The notes: generated from the letters alone by a model not told the origin. A stretch of DNA of 64,000 nt from an uncultured Desulfuromonas sp. (GCF_963666745.1 NZ_OY762961.1:278501-342500); one strand, 5' to 3'; numbered from the stretch's first letter, positions 54,788-64,000 are shown. Translations and numbers: made by a program.

Positions 54788-57700
54788 ATGAAAATTAAGC
54801 GGATTGAAATCATCGGCTTCAAGTCCTTTGTCGATCGCACCGTTCTCAATTTCGAGCCGGGGGTGACGGCGATCCTTGGTCCGAATGGTTGTGGCAAAAG
54901 CAATGTGATTGACGCCATCCGCTGGGCCATGGGGGAGCAGAACGCCAAAAATCTGCGTGGCCAGGCCATGGAAGACGTGATTTTCGGAGGCAGCAAAAAA
55001 CGGCGTCCCCACGGCATGGCTGAAGTCACCATGGTGTTTTCAAATCCTCATGGTGCCGGAACCAGTGAGTTTAACCAGTATTCTGAAATCATGATCACCC
55101 GCCGTCTCTATCGCAATGGGGATAGCGAGTACCTGCTGAATAAAGCACCCTGCCGACTTAAGGATATCTCGGAACTGTTTATGGATACCGGCGTTGGCGC
55201 CCGGGCCTATTCGATTATTGAGCAGGGGAAAATCGGCTCAATTCTGCATTCGCGACCGGAAGAACGACGGGTCCTGATTGAAGAAGCTGCGGGGGTTACC
55301 AAATATAAAGCACGTAAAAAGACAGCGTTACGCAAGATTGAATCGACACGCCAGAATCTGACCCGACTCAATGATGTCATTGCCGAGGTGAAACGGCAGC
55401 GGGATAGTTTGCGACGTCAGGCGGGTAAAGCGCAACGGTTTCGGGAGCTGCGCAATCAGGTCAAAGAGCTGGAAATTCAGTTGGCGCGTTATCGCTGGAT
55501 GGAGTTGGAACAGGAAGCGGAAAAACTCGAAACCCAGTTGGAGCAGGCTGAACAAGCTGTTGAATCTACTCAGATAACGGCTTCGACAATGGAGCTGGAC
55601 TTTGAAAAAGCTCGCATTGAACAGGCCGAGCACGATGCGAAAGTGCGTCAGCTCCGTGACCAGCTGTTTCAACTCGACAGTGATATCCAGAAAATTGAAA
55701 GCCAGCAGGAGCTCTCTCGTCAGCAGCAGCGCCATATGGAAGAGCAGCAGGAATCCCTTCGCGTGGAAGTTGAAGCAGCGCGCCAGTCGGAATCAGACTC
55801 CTCCGGCCTGATTGAACAACTGACCACTCAGCATGAAAGAGTCCGTGAAGAAGCGACGCTTCTCAAGGAAAAACGCGTGCAATTATTCGACACGGTTAGC
55901 CAACAGGCTGACCGGGAACGTGAATGCTCCAGCCGTGTTGAACAATGGCGTAAAGAGATGCTTTCCAGCCATGTTGATCTGTCGCGTTACGAAGGGCAAA
56001 AATCCCAGAGTGAGCAGAAACTCCTTTCATTGAAGGAGCGACAGCAGCGCCAGAAGCGTGAACGACTTGATCTTGAAGAACAGCGGCAACAGCTTTCAGA
56101 GCAGCTCGTTAGTCTGGATGATGATTTGACTGCGGGGCAGGAGGCTCTAGCAGAGAGTCGGGAACAGTTGGAAGAGGTGACACGACAGCAGCGAAATGAG
56201 CAGGAACAGCGTGAACGGGTCACTGCAGAGTTGCGCAATCAGCAAAAAGAGTACCATCAATGCGCTTCGCGTCTAGAATCGCTGCAGGAGTTGCTTGGCA
56301 GCCATGCCGGCTACGAAGAGGGTATCCGCGCCGCTTTGTCGCGAGATGAACTGGCCGGCAAGCTTTCCGGAACCATGGCGGAGGGGCTCCGAGTCGAGGC
56401 GGGCTATGAAGTGGCTGCGGCAACCGCTCTCGGTGTTCAACTGCAAGCGATTAAGGTTCATGACGGTGCAGAGGTGATTGCATTTGGCCGCCAAAACGAT
56501 TTGGAGCGTTGCCGCTTTCAGTTGCCGCGTCATGTTGCACCCGTCACATTCCCCGCGGGAAAACCTTTACGTGAGGTCGTTGAGTTCGATGCTTCGTGCC
56601 AAGACTTCATCGCCATGCTCGACGGAATTTTTATTGTCAATGACCTCACGGATCATTGCCACGACCTTTTGCCGCACGGTTGCTGTCTGGTGACGCTTGA
56701 GGGTGAAGTGTTGACTTGGCAGGGGAATCTGTTGATTGGCCAGGGGGAGAGCCGTGAACAGCAGCTGCTTGACAATAAACGACGTATTGAAGAACTGACT
56801 CGAGAGAAAGGGGCGCTTTCCTCACAAGTGGAAGGGTTGGAACAGCAACGCATGCTTTGCGAACAGCGCGCCGAAGACTGTCGTGACCAGTGCCAGGAGT
56901 TGACCCTGTTATGTCAAAGACGACAGCTCCATCTTCAAGAGCTGGAAAAAGAACGTTCGCGGACTGTGCGAGAGCTTGAGCGAGTGGATGAACGTTTTGA
57001 GCTGTTGCTGTTTGATGCTGATCAGTTTGCTGAAGAGGAAGAACTTCTGCTGGTGCAACAACGAGAGCTGGAGGAGCAGGTCTGCCTTATCCGAGAGCGT
57101 CAGCACGGGTTGAATGAAGCCCTTCTTCAGGGTGAAGCCCTCCTGGAGCGTGAGCGTGAAAAACTTTCCGAACTGAAGCAAGTCCTTGCCGAATTGGAGG
57201 TCGACTTTGCCCGTGCTCAAGAGCGCCAGCAGCAACTGAATAACGATCTGCTGCGTGAACAAAAGGCGGTAGTCGACCAACAGCAGCGACAGAAGGACCG
57301 TCAGCAGCGTCTTGAGTATTGTGCTGAAGAACTGGTGCGATTGCAAGGTTTGCAAGCTGAAGGGCAGGTTCGCCTTCAGGTGCTGCTGGAACGACGCCAG
57401 CGCGAACAGCAGCAGCAATGCACTATGGACGAGAGGACCCGGCTGTTGCAGCAACAGGTGGATCACCTTGATCAACAAGGGCGTCACTATCGCACCGCTT
57501 TGAATCAGGCCACCGAACAGCAGAATCACTTGCAGATGAAAGTGCGCGAGCATCATCTTGAATTGGAACATCTGCATCAAACCATTCGCGATAAATATCA
57601 GGTTGATTTGACCCGCCAGGCCGATTTTGATTCACAGCAGATCCATCAAGCCAGCGAAAAGTTGCACAAACTTCGTGTCCGCCTTGAGGCTTTTGGTGAA

Positions 57701-58300
57701 GTCAATCTTATGGCGATTGAGGAATTTACCGCACTGGAAGAACGGTTTGAGTTTTTAGAAAAACAACGGGAAGATGTGCATGCCTCCATTGAGGATCTGC
57801 AAACTGCCATCAGTCGGATTAATCGTACGACACGTAAACGCTTTAAAGAGGCGTTCGAGCAGGTCAATGAACAGTTCAAGCTGGTTTTTCCGCGACTTTT
57901 TGTCGGTGGTGAAGCTGAGTTGCGTCTGACCGATGAGAGTGATCTGCTGGAAAGCGGGATTGACATTATTGCTCAACCTCCCGGGAAAAAATTGCAAAAT
58001 GTCGGTTTGCTCTCCGGTGGTGAAAAAGCCCTGACGGCTGTGGCGTTGATCTTTGCGATCTTCTTGATCAAACCCTCTCCGTTTTGTGTTCTCGATGAAG
58101 TTGACGCGCCACTTGATGACGCCAATATCGGTCGCTTTAATGATATGGTAAAAGAGATGTCCCGTTCGTCTCAATTCGTCGTTATTACGCATAACACTCG
58201 GACGATGGAGATTGCGGATACGTTGTTCGGGGTGACAATGGAAGAGCCGGGAGTCTCCTCGCTGGTCGCGGTTCGTATGGATGAACTGGCCGCCAGTTAG
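54788..58300 (+). CDS. smc: SMC, chromosome segregation ATPase
   Basis: SMC is the condensin-like ATPase that organises the chromosome with ScpA/ScpB. The 1170-residue product has Walker A GPNGCGKSNVIDAIRW (about 32-47). Two long coiled coils flank a hinge (about 500-650). The ABC signature LLSGGEKALTAVALIFAIF and Walker B FCVLDEVDAPLDDANIGRF complete it. Full length. Confidence 0.98.
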   Translation: MKIKRIEIIGFKSFVDRTVLNFEPGVTAILGPNGCGKSNVIDAIRWAMGEQNAKNLRGQAMEDVIFGGSKKRRPHGMAEVTMVFSNPHGAGTSEFNQYSEIMITRRLYRNGDSEYLLNKAPCRLKDISELFMDTGVGARAYSIIEQGKIGSILHSRPEERRVLIEEAAGVTKYKARKKTALRKIESTRQNLTRLNDVIAEVKRQRDSLRRQAGKAQRFRELRNQVKELEIQLARYRWMELEQEAEKLETQLEQAEQAVESTQITASTMELDFEKARIEQAEHDAKVRQLRDQLFQLDSDIQKIESQQELSRQQQRHMEEQQESLRVEVEAARQSESDSSGLIEQLTTQHERVREEATLLKEKRVQLFDTVSQQADRERECSSRVEQWRKEMLSSHVDLSRYEGQKSQSEQKLLSLKERQQRQKRERLDLEEQRQQLSEQLVSLDDDLTAGQEALAESREQLEEVTRQQRNEQEQRERVTAELRNQQKEYHQCASRLESLQELLGSHAGYEEGIRAALSRDELAGKLSGTMAEGLRVEAGYEVAAATALGVQLQAIKVHDGAEVIAFGRQNDLERCRFQLPRHVAPVTFPAGKPLREVVEFDASCQDFIAMLDGIFIVNDLTDHCHDLLPHGCCLVTLEGEVLTWQGNLLIGQGESREQQLLDNKRRIEELTREKGALSSQVEGLEQQRMLCEQRAEDCRDQCQELTLLCQRRQLHLQELEKERSRTVRELERVDERFELLLFDADQFAEEEELLLVQQRELEEQVCLIRERQHGLNEALLQGEALLEREREKLSELKQVLAELEVDFARAQERQQQLNNDLLREQKAVVDQQQRQKDRQQRLEYCAEELVRLQGLQAEGQVRLQVLLERRQREQQQQCTMDERTRLLQQQVDHLDQQGRHYRTALNQATEQQNHLQMKVREHHLELEHLHQTIRDKYQVDLTRQADFDSQQIHQASEKLHKLRVRLEAFGEVNLMAIEEFTALEERFEFLEKQREDVHASIEDLQTAISRINRTTRKRFKEAFEQVNEQFKLVFPRLFVGGEAELRLTDESDLLESGIDIIAQPPGKKLQNVGLLSGGEKALTAVALIFAIFLIKPSPFCVLDEVDAPLDDANIGRFNDMVKEMSRSSQFVVITHNTRTMEIADTLFGVTMEEPGVSSLVAVRMDELAAS

Positions 58301-58393
58301 GGCCGTGAGATTGACCCCGTGGTCATCTTTGGAAATTGATGTGACGAGACGGTGAGTTCTCGTTTTTAGATCGCCAACTTAGAAGGGGCGCTC

Positions 58394-58765
58394 ATGCCAT
58401 TTAAACATCTTCTTACACCTTTGGTAGAAAGCGACCATGGGGTGAGTTGCGTCATTATCGCTGATTGGGAGGGGGAAGCTGTTGATTGTTTTTCTTGCCG
58501 GTCAGAAATAGATGAGTTGAAAATTTTTGGAGCCCACCAAGGAATTTTACTCAGCCATTTTCGTCGATGTCTGGACGGGCAGCCCTGCGGGGCGATCGAA
58601 GAGATTATGATCCGCACTGAACGCGCGGATTGGTTTGTGTTTCCCATCACAACAGAGTATTATCTGGCTCTTTGTGCTGACCCTTCACGTGTCAGTTCGC
58701 AGATACGCCAGGTGGCAAGGCAATGTGTCGAACGGCTCCGCCGGGAGTTTGAGTCTGAATTTTAA
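58394..58765 (+). CDS. Roadblock/LC7-like protein
   Basis: The 123-residue protein has the alpha/beta pattern and spacing of a Roadblock/LC7 domain (VSCVIIADWEGEAVDCFSC, then IEEIMIRTERADWFVFPITT and YYLALCADPSR). Bacterial relatives such as MglB partner with small GTPases, but none is visible nearby. It sits between smc and ftsY, with GGGGCG upstream of the ATG. The identification is by eye. Confidence 0.65.
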   Translation: MPFKHLLTPLVESDHGVSCVIIADWEGEAVDCFSCRSEIDELKIFGAHQGILLSHFRRCLDGQPCGAIEEIMIRTERADWFVFPITTEYYLALCADPSRVSSQIRQVARQCVERLRREFESEF

Positions 58766-58817
58766 AGAGCAGTAACTCCTTCTTTACAGAAGAGGACGAT
58801 AGAGAGAAGAACCAGTT

Positions 58818-60116
58818 ATGCAATGGTCGGAAATCATGGATCGTGTTTATCAATCGTGGAAATCTGTTGGCGAGTACTTTTCTGGACTCAGTCGCCAACT
58901 TTTGCTTTTGCTTCAGCAGGCGATCGGCTGGTTGGTCACCCTGTATGCCCAATGGGGTCTGTCGCCTGAAGATCAGCTTTTGGCGGCCTATGCCACGCTT
59001 TATCTCGGTGCAACGCTTGTGGTGTTGTTGCTGGTTGTGTTGCTGGTGCGCCGTCGGCGCAAACGTTTTTCTTCGAAACCTCTTCCTGTCGAGGTCTCTG
59101 CTGAGCCAATTGGCCAGAGTGTCGAGCCTGAACCGGAAACAAAACCCGCTGAGCCCTCTACGCCACCTGCAGAGTCTGTTGAACCCGTCGTTGAGCCGGT
59201 TTCACTTTATGACCGGATGCGTTCCGGGCTCTCTAAAACCAGTTCCGCTTTGCTTGGTCGTATCGATACGTTGTTCAGCGGCGCATCCGCTGTTAATCAG
59301 GATGTGGTGGAAGAGCTGGAGGAAATTTTAATTACGGCTGATTTCGGCATGAAAACCACGCAGATGCTGGTCGATGCCTTTCAACAGCGTGCGAGAGAGC
59401 TCAAGGAATCAAGTCCCGAACGGTTACGGGATCTCCTTAAAGAAGAGATTTATCGTTTACTTGATGTGAGTGCCAAACCTCTGGATCTGGATGGTCACAG
59501 TCCTTTTGTCTTAATGGTGATTGGTGTCAATGGTGTGGGAAAAACAACCACAATTGGCAAGCTGGCGCAACAATTCTCCTCTCAAGGGAAAAAAGTGATT
59601 TTAGGCGCTGCTGATACATTTCGTGCTGCGGCTGCCGACCAACTTGAGGTCTGGGGTGAGCGCAGTGGCGTCACGGTGATTCGTCATGATGAAGGTGCTG
59701 ACCCGGCTGCTGTCGCCTTTGATGCCGCTAAAGCAGCTGTGGCCCGTAAGGCCGACATCCTTATTTTAGACACGGCAGGTCGATTGCATACCAAAGTCAA
59801 CCTGATGGAGGAGATGAAGAAACTCTATCGTGTCCTGGGCCGTGAGATTCCCGATGCTCCTCACGAGACGCTTCTGGTTCTTGATGCGACAACCGGGCAG
59901 AATGCGTTGGTTCAGGCGCGTCTTTTTCAGGAAGCTGTTGGGGTTACCGGCATTGCTTTAACCAAGCTTGATGGAACGGCCAAAGGTGGTATGGCCGTCG
60001 CGATTGGCGCTGAATTAGGCTTGCCGGTGCGTTATGTCGGTATTGGCGAGGGGATTGAAGATCTTCGCCCGTTTGACCCACAGATGTTTGCTGATGCGCT
60101 TTTTGAAAAACGTTAA
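58818..60116 (+). CDS. ftsY: FtsY, signal recognition particle receptor
   Basis: FtsY is the SRP receptor GTPase that delivers membrane proteins to the translocon. The product has 432 residues. It has an N-terminal segment with a predicted membrane helix (about 57-78, LGATLVVLLLVVLLV followed by RRRRKR), then an acidic Pro/Glu-rich linker. The NG domain has GVNGVGKTTTIGKLAQQF, DTFRAAAADQLEVWGER, DTAGRLHTKVNLMEEMKK and TKLDGTAKGG. A membrane helix at the N-terminus differs from E. coli FtsY. Confidence 0.97.
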   Translation: MQWSEIMDRVYQSWKSVGEYFSGLSRQLLLLLQQAIGWLVTLYAQWGLSPEDQLLAAYATLYLGATLVVLLLVVLLVRRRRKRFSSKPLPVEVSAEPIGQSVEPEPETKPAEPSTPPAESVEPVVEPVSLYDRMRSGLSKTSSALLGRIDTLFSGASAVNQDVVEELEEILITADFGMKTTQMLVDAFQQRARELKESSPERLRDLLKEEIYRLLDVSAKPLDLDGHSPFVLMVIGVNGVGKTTTIGKLAQQFSSQGKKVILGAADTFRAAAADQLEVWGERSGVTVIRHDEGADPAAVAFDAAKAAVARKADILILDTAGRLHTKVNLMEEMKKLYRVLGREIPDAPHETLLVLDATTGQNALVQARLFQEAVGVTGIALTKLDGTAKGGMAVAIGAELGLPVRYVGIGEGIEDLRPFDPQMFADALFEKR

Positions 60117-60121
60117 CTTTC

Positions 60122-60150
60122 TTGACATTTTGCAACGCTTTACTTAACCT
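60122..60150 (+). promoter_or_regulatory. Candidate promoter before zapB
   Basis: TTGACA (60122-60127) is a perfect -35; 17 bases later the -10 is weak (TAACCT, 60145-60150). It lies directly after ftsY. Confidence 0.4.
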
Positions 60151-60169
60151 TCATACTACTATCGAATAA

Positions 60170-60367
60170 ATGGCTATGAGCTTGGATATTCTCGTCCGTC
60201 TGGAAGAAAAAATAGATCGGCTGCTTGCTTATAAGAAACAGCTGGAACAGGAATGTGAACGACTGAATGAGGAGAAAGAGACGCTCATTCAGGAACGTGA
60301 ATTTGTCAGTCAGGAGTTAGACCGGATTTTGTCCCGACTGGACTTTCTTGATCAGGAGAGCTCTTGA
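60170..60367 (+). CDS. zapB: ZapB-like coiled-coil cell-division protein
   Basis: The 65-residue product is an almost continuous coiled coil (LVRLEEKIDRLLAYKKQLEQ onward) like ZapB, which bundles FtsZ through ZapA. It overlaps zapA by 4 bases (TTGA). The start could be 60170 or 60176. The call is supported mainly by coiled-coil type and by pairing with zapA. Confidence 0.78.
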   Translation: MAMSLDILVRLEEKIDRLLAYKKQLEQECERLNEEKETLIQEREFVSQELDRILSRLDFLDQESS

Positions 60368-60648
60368 AGCAATCGGTTCGGGTAACGATATTAGGTCAGG
60401 ACTACTCGATACGCAGTAGTCGTTCCGCTGAAGAGATTCAAAGAGTGGCGGCCTATGTCGATGCTCGCATTGCAGAAGTATTGGCTGCTGGTGCGACCGC
60501 AGATACGCTGGATGCTGCGGTTCTTGCCCTGATGAATGTGGCTGGATTGTATTTTGACAGTCAGCATGAATTGGAACAAGCTGGCAATACCCTTTCTGAA
60601 TCACTACAGACGCTAGACGAAAAATTATCCTCCGCGTTGCCCGGCTGA
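60364..60648 (+). CDS. zapA: ZapA, FtsZ-ring accessory protein
   Basis: ZapA crosslinks FtsZ filaments. The 94-residue product has the family features VRVTILGQDYSIRSSRSAEE, VAAYVDARIAEV and a C-terminal helix. The start is TTG at 60364, overlapping the zapB stop. Confidence 0.93.
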   Translation: MKQSVRVTILGQDYSIRSSRSAEEIQRVAAYVDARIAEVLAAGATADTLDAAVLALMNVAGLYFDSQHELEQAGNTLSESLQTLDEKLSSALPG

Positions 60649-60901
60649 TCGGGCGACTTGCGCCAAGCCACCGGTTTTCGATTGTAAGATCGGGATATGG
60701 CAAAAGAATATTAGGTCAACACATCTTTGTATATAGATGCCGAATTCGGCTTTTTATTGTCATGCTGCGGTGAGCTTTTTATGCCGTCGCTTATAGATAT
60801 TGACTCTTTGTTAAGGGTGGTCTTTCAGGCTGCGTTTAACAGTTCCCGCCCCTGTACCCCTATCTTATCGATTGTCTACCGGCAGGCTGCTGAGGAGCAG
60901 A
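60649..60901 (+). other. Noncoding gap between zapA and 5-FCL gene; possible 6S RNA locus
   Basis: No convincing gene in these 253 bases. In many proteobacteria the 6S RNA gene (ssrS) lies exactly between zapA and the 5-formyl-THF cyclo-ligase gene. The region has local pairing potential (CATCT/AGATG at about 60722-60738, CCGAATTCGG at about 60739-60748), but I could not assemble a convincing long 6S-type hairpin. The call is positional only. Confidence 0.3.
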
Positions 60902-61456
60902 ATGCCCAAACACCGCGTTCGACAAAAACAACTGCTTCAACGACAGTCTTTGGCTGCCGAACACTATCAGCAGCTTAGCTTGCTTGCCCAGCGGCGACTC
61001 TTGGCGATGGAGGTATTTCAACAGGCCAAAACCATCGCCTTATACGCGCCGATCCGTGGTGAGGTAGCGACGGCCGAGCTGTTTGATAACGCTTTACGTG
61101 CGCATAAATGTGTCGTTTTCCCTCAGGTTCGGGATGGGCGCATGACATTCGCCGTGACCCCGGATGCTCAAAGTTTTTGTCCCGGTTGCTTTGGCGTGAT
61201 GGAGCCGGTTAGTTGTCAGCCGGTTGGTGTTGAACAATTGGACCTTGTGGTCGTTCCCGGAGTGGCTTTTGGCCGTTGTGGCTCCCGTTTGGGATATGGC
61301 AAAGGATTTTACGATCAGACATTCGAGGTGCGCCCCTCTACATGCATTCTCGTCGGTCTGGGATTTTCGTTTCAACTTGAAAATGATTTACCAAAAGAAC
61401 CTCACGACGTTGGTCTTGATTATATTGTGACCGATGAAGAGGTGCTGGTGTTCTGA
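60902..61456 (+). CDS. ygfA: 5-formyltetrahydrofolate cyclo-ligase
   Basis: Converts 5-formyl-THF to 5,10-methenyl-THF. The 184-residue product has the N-terminal Arg/Gln-rich MPKHRVRQKQLLQRQSL, then VVVPGVAFGRCGSRLGYGKG and FYDQTF, the ATP/Mg site of the family. The ATG at 60902 with GAGGAG upstream is preferred over an in-frame start at 60872. Confidence 0.93.
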   Translation: MPKHRVRQKQLLQRQSLAAEHYQQLSLLAQRRLLAMEVFQQAKTIALYAPIRGEVATAELFDNALRAHKCVVFPQVRDGRMTFAVTPDAQSFCPGCFGVMEPVSCQPVGVEQLDLVVVPGVAFGRCGSRLGYGKGFYDQTFEVRPSTCILVGLGFSFQLENDLPKEPHDVGLDYIVTDEEVLVF

Positions 61457-61507
61457 TTCAGGTTTTTAACAATGACTCTTTTACGCATCGTAGCGCAGGA
61501 GGTTTAA

Positions 61508-63070
61508 GTGGATACAGTGACTGGTAGCATATTAGTTCTTCTTGCCGTTGCTGGTGGGGCATTGGCTGGCGCCTATATACGCCGTCGGCTGGATGAATCA
61601 CAGATGGGCAGTGCCCAGCAGTTGGCGACGCAGATTATTGAAGACGGAAAAAAGGAAGCCGACACTCTGCGTAAGGAAGCAGAGTTGCAGGCAAAAGATA
61701 CGGTTCTCAAGGCCAAGGCGGAGTGGGAAACGGAAGCAAAGGAGTTACGTCGGGAACTGCAGGGTCAGGAGCGACGTCTGATCCAACGTGAGGAAAACCT
61801 TGACCGCAAAGATCGGGTTCTTGAAACGCGAGACAAAGAAGCTCAGCAGCGTGAGCGTGACTTGGGGCGTCAGGAGTCGGAGATTCAGGAGCGCGAGAAA
61901 AAGGCGGAGCAGCTTGTTGAAGAGCAGATGGCACGCCTTGAACAGGTGTCAGGTCTAACGGCTGAAGAAGCCCGCCAGCATTTGATCGATAGCATGGAGA
62001 GTCAGGCGCGCCATGATGCTGCCAAAAGAATCAAACAGATCGAAGATGAAGCGCGCGAGAGTGCTGATAAAAAAGCCAAAGAGATCCTTTCTTTGGCCAT
62101 TCAGCGTTATGCCGGCGATTATGTTGCTGAAAAAACAGTGAGTGTCGTTCCGTTGCCGTCTGATGAGATGAAGGGCCGAATCATTGGTCGCGAAGGGCGT
62201 AATATTCGTGCCATTGAAGCCGCTGCGGGGATTGATCTGATCATTGACGATACCCCGGAGGCGGTCATTATTTCCGGTTTTAATCCGGTTCGTCGTGAAA
62301 TCGCCCGTCTTGCTCTGGAAAAGCTGGTGACGGATGGCCGGATTCATCCGGCGCGTATTGAAGAAATTGTTCAAAAAGCGGAAGAGGATGTAAATCAGTC
62401 GATTCGTGAGTCTGGAGAGCAGGCCACATTTGATGTCGGGGTTCATGGGATTCATCCTGAAGTCGTTAAATTGATCGGTCGCCTCAAATATCGGACATCG
62501 TACGGTCAAAACATTCTCAAGCACTCTTTGGAAGTGGCATTTTTATGTGGAGTAATGGCCGCTGAGCTCGGCATCAATGTTAAACAGGCCAAGCGTGCCG
62601 GACTGCTGCATGACCTTGGTAAGGCTGTCGATCACGAGGTCGAAGGATCCCATGCCATGATTGGTGCTGATCTGGCACGCAAATACGGCGAATCGCCAGA
62701 AATTGTTCATGCCATTGCAGCTCACCATGAGGAAGAGAAGCCTTCCAGCGTTCTGGCTGTTCTGGTCCAGGCGGCAGATGCGTTGTCTGGCGCTCGTCCT
62801 GGGGCGCGGCGTGAAATGCTGGAAACCTATGTCAAACGTCTGGAAGAGTTGGAGCGCATTGGCACTTCATTTGAAGGTGTTGATAGCTGCTATGCGATTC
62901 AGGCTGGCCGTGAGATTCGGGTGATGGTTTCCAGTGACCAGGTGTCTGATGCCCATGCCCATGTTCTTGCCAAAGATATTGCGGGTAAGATTGAAACCGA
63001 GATGACTTATCCGGGGCAGATCAAAGTCAATGTCATCCGTGAAACACGCGCTGTTGATTACGCCAAATAG
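61508..63070 (+). CDS. rny: RNase Y, membrane-anchored endoribonuclease
   Basis: RNase Y starts mRNA decay. The 520-residue product has an N-terminal membrane helix (about 5-25) and a coiled coil (about 30-170). A KH domain contains [20 protein letters not shown] and an HD domain contains [17 protein letters not shown] and [14 protein letters not shown]. The start is GTG at 61508 after GGAGG. Confidence 0.98.
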   Translation: MDTVTGSILVLLAVAGGALAGAYIRRRLDESQMGSAQQLATQIIEDGKKEADTLRKEAELQAKDTVLKAKAEWETEAKELRRELQGQERRLIQREENLDRKDRVLETRDKEAQQRERDLGRQESEIQEREKKAEQLVEEQMARLEQVSGLTAEEARQHLIDSMESQARHDAAKRIKQIEDEARESADKKAKEILSLAIQRYAGDYVAEKTVSVVPLPSDEMKGRIIGREGRNIRAIEAAAGIDLIIDDTPEAVIISGFNPVRREIARLALEKLVTDGRIHPARIEEIVQKAEEDVNQSIRESGEQATFDVGVHGIHPEVVKLIGRLKYRTSYGQNILKHSLEVAFLCGVMAAELGINVKQAKRAGLLHDLGKAVDHEVEGSHAMIGADLARKYGESPEIVHAIAAHHEEEKPSSVLAVLVQAADALSGARPGARREMLETYVKRLEELERIGTSFEGVDSCYAIQAGREIRVMVSSDQVSDAHAHVLAKDIAGKIETEMTYPGQIKVNVIRETRAVDYAK

Positions 63071-63080
63071 GAGCTGACTT

Positions 63081-63863
63081 GTGAAATTGCTCTTTGTAGG
63101 TGATGTGGTCGGCCGGGCAGGCCGGCAAATACTTTCGCGTTGTCTTGACCGTCTGGTTGATCGCCATGCCGTTGATTTTGTCGTGGTTAACGGTGAAAAT
63201 GCTGCCGGTGGTTTCGGCTTGACCGAAGAAGTTGTCCGTGAATTCCGCAAACTGGGTGTGCATGTAATCACCTCCGGTAATCACATTTGGGACAAACGCG
63301 AGTTTGCCGCGCAGTTGGACCGTTTTGACGATGTGTTGCGTCCTGGCAACTATCCAGAAGGTGCTCCGGGCCGCGGGATGGGTATTTACGAGACCTGTGC
63401 TGGAATCAAGGTGGCTGTGATTAACCTTGAAGGCCGGGTGTTTATGAATAACCTCGACTGCCCGTTTCGCCTTGCTGATCAGTATCTTGAACGGCTGTCC
63501 GATAAAGCCTCGGTCATTTTGGTTGATTTTCATGCGGAAGCAACCAGTGAAAAGATGGCATTGGCGCACTATCTGGATGGTCGCGTCTCAGCTGTTGTCG
63601 GTACACATACGCATGTGCCGACAGCGGATGAACATATTTTGCCGTCTGGGACGGCATATCAAACAGACGTTGGCATGACGGGTAGTCGCGATTCCGTTAT
63701 TGGGATTCGCAAAGAGATCGCTGTGGAAAAATTTGTCACCCAAATGCCAGCTCGCTTCGAGGTCGCCAAAAAAGACCCTGTGCTGTGCGCGGTTCTGATT
63801 GATGTCGATGAGTCTACGGGACGCGCTCGCCGAATTGAACGCGTTATGGAGCAGGGGGAGTAA
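63081..63863 (+). CDS. ymdB: YmdB-family metallophosphoesterase
   Basis: The 260-residue product belongs to the TIGR00282/YmdB family of calcineurin-like phosphoesterases. Metal ligands sit in LLFVGDVVGRAGR, VVNGENAAGG, SGNHIWDKREF, LVDFHAEATSEK and VGTHTHVPTADEHI. Known members hydrolyse 2',3'-cyclic nucleotides, and in Bacillus the gene also follows rny. The start is GTG at 63081, 10 bases after rny. Confidence 0.93.
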   Translation: MKLLFVGDVVGRAGRQILSRCLDRLVDRHAVDFVVVNGENAAGGFGLTEEVVREFRKLGVHVITSGNHIWDKREFAAQLDRFDDVLRPGNYPEGAPGRGMGIYETCAGIKVAVINLEGRVFMNNLDCPFRLADQYLERLSDKASVILVDFHAEATSEKMALAHYLDGRVSAVVGTHTHVPTADEHILPSGTAYQTDVGMTGSRDSVIGIRKEIAVEKFVTQMPARFEVAKKDPVLCAVLIDVDESTGRARRIERVMEQGE

Positions 63864-63915
63864 ATCCTCCGCTTTCTCTGTCGATAGCCTATAAATTTAA
63901 ATGCAGGTATTGAGA

Positions 63916-64000
63916 ATGAATTTTGTCGAAGAATTAACGTGGCGTGGCATGATCCACGATATGATGCCCGGAACAGAAGAGCAGCTCCAGAAGGAGATGA
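63916..64000 (+). CDS. tyrS: Tyrosyl-tRNA synthetase, N-terminus (3' truncated)
   Basis: Only 28 codons are present. [20 protein letters not shown] and EEQLQKEM match the start of bacterial TyrRS. The ATG at 63916 is preferred; an in-frame ATG at 63901 is possible. It charges tRNA-Tyr. The call rests on a short stretch. Confidence 0.8.
   Translation, partial: MNFVEELTWRGMIHDMMPGTEEQLQKEM

Noticed and set aside
55328-57635. Long reverse-strand frames inside smc
   Set aside because: They follow the composition of the coiled-coil coding sequence and encode Leu/Gln or Ser/Arg-rich strings with no domain pattern.
60727-60978. Small frame upstream of the 5-FCL gene
   Set aside because: It lacks a ribosome site, runs into the 5-FCL gene in another frame and resembles no protein I know.

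Overview
The window is a block of about 64 kb from a motile Gram-negative bacterium, and most of it is one flagellar supercluster. The gene content and order suggest a deltaproteobacterium of the Desulfuromonadales (Desulfuromonas/Pelobacter/Geobacter relatives). Supporting features are fliHIJ-motE-fliK-flgDE, motAB-fliLMNOPQR-flhBAFG-fliA, a DUF2802-like gene, flgFGAHI, flgJMNKL-csrA-fliW, flagellins, flaG-fliDS, and a fliK2/flhB2 pair. This placement is inferred from synteny and protein style, not from a search.

Layout. 1-6.9 kb: end of fliH, then fliI, fliJ, a MotE-like gene, fliK, flgD and flgE, closed by a strong terminator. 7.1-19.6 kb: stator genes motAB, fliL, switch genes fliMN, export-gate genes fliOPQR-flhB-flhA, the polar placement/number genes flhF-flhG, sigma-28 (fliA) and a small membrane protein. 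19.7-23.9 kb: rod and ring genes flgF, flgG, flgA, flgH, flgI. 24.0-25.4 kb: a reverse-strand GDP-mannose synthesis gene (manC type) that interrupts the flagellar genes. 25.6-31.7 kb: flgJ, an unknown gene, flgM, flgN-like, flgK, an outsized flgL, csrA, fliW. 31.8-42.5 kb: four flagellin genes in tandem, with an IS5-family element between the first and second. 42.5-50.1 kb: flaG, fliD, fliS, a FliT-like gene, a PilZ gene, a second FliK-like gene, an FlhB C-terminal paralogue and a chemoreceptor. 50.2-64 kb: mostly housekeeping genes: a Nudix hydrolase, ubiE/menG, an AsmA-like giant, smc, a Roadblock-like gene, ftsY, zapB, zapA, 5-formyl-THF cyclo-ligase, RNase Y, a YmdB-type phosphodiesterase and the start of tyrS.

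How it works together. The genes encode most of the flagellum except what lies upstream (fliE, fliF, fliG, flgB, flgC not seen). FlhF/FlhG suggest a polar flagellum. FliA/FlgM should give late-gene timing, and sigma-28-like sites are visible before flgJ, fliC1 and fliC4. CsrA and FliW are translationally coupled and lie just upstream of the flagellins. The leaders of fliC2, fliC3 and fliC4 each carry a hairpin with GGA in its loop plus a second GGA in the Shine-Dalgarno sequence, the layout expected for CsrA repression relieved by FliW.

Most notable points. (1) The third flagellin carries a zinc-metallopeptidase domain (HEMTH plus WFVEGTAEF) between intact flagellin ends: a flagellinolysin-type proteolytic flagellin beside three ordinary paralogues. 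(2) FlgL is inflated to 641 residues by modules that recur in the variable domain of the fourth flagellin. (3) The second flagellin's variable domain is built from degenerate repeats of about 90 residues. (4) The cluster shows a recent-looking IS insertion with intact ends and a manC gene splitting the flg genes.
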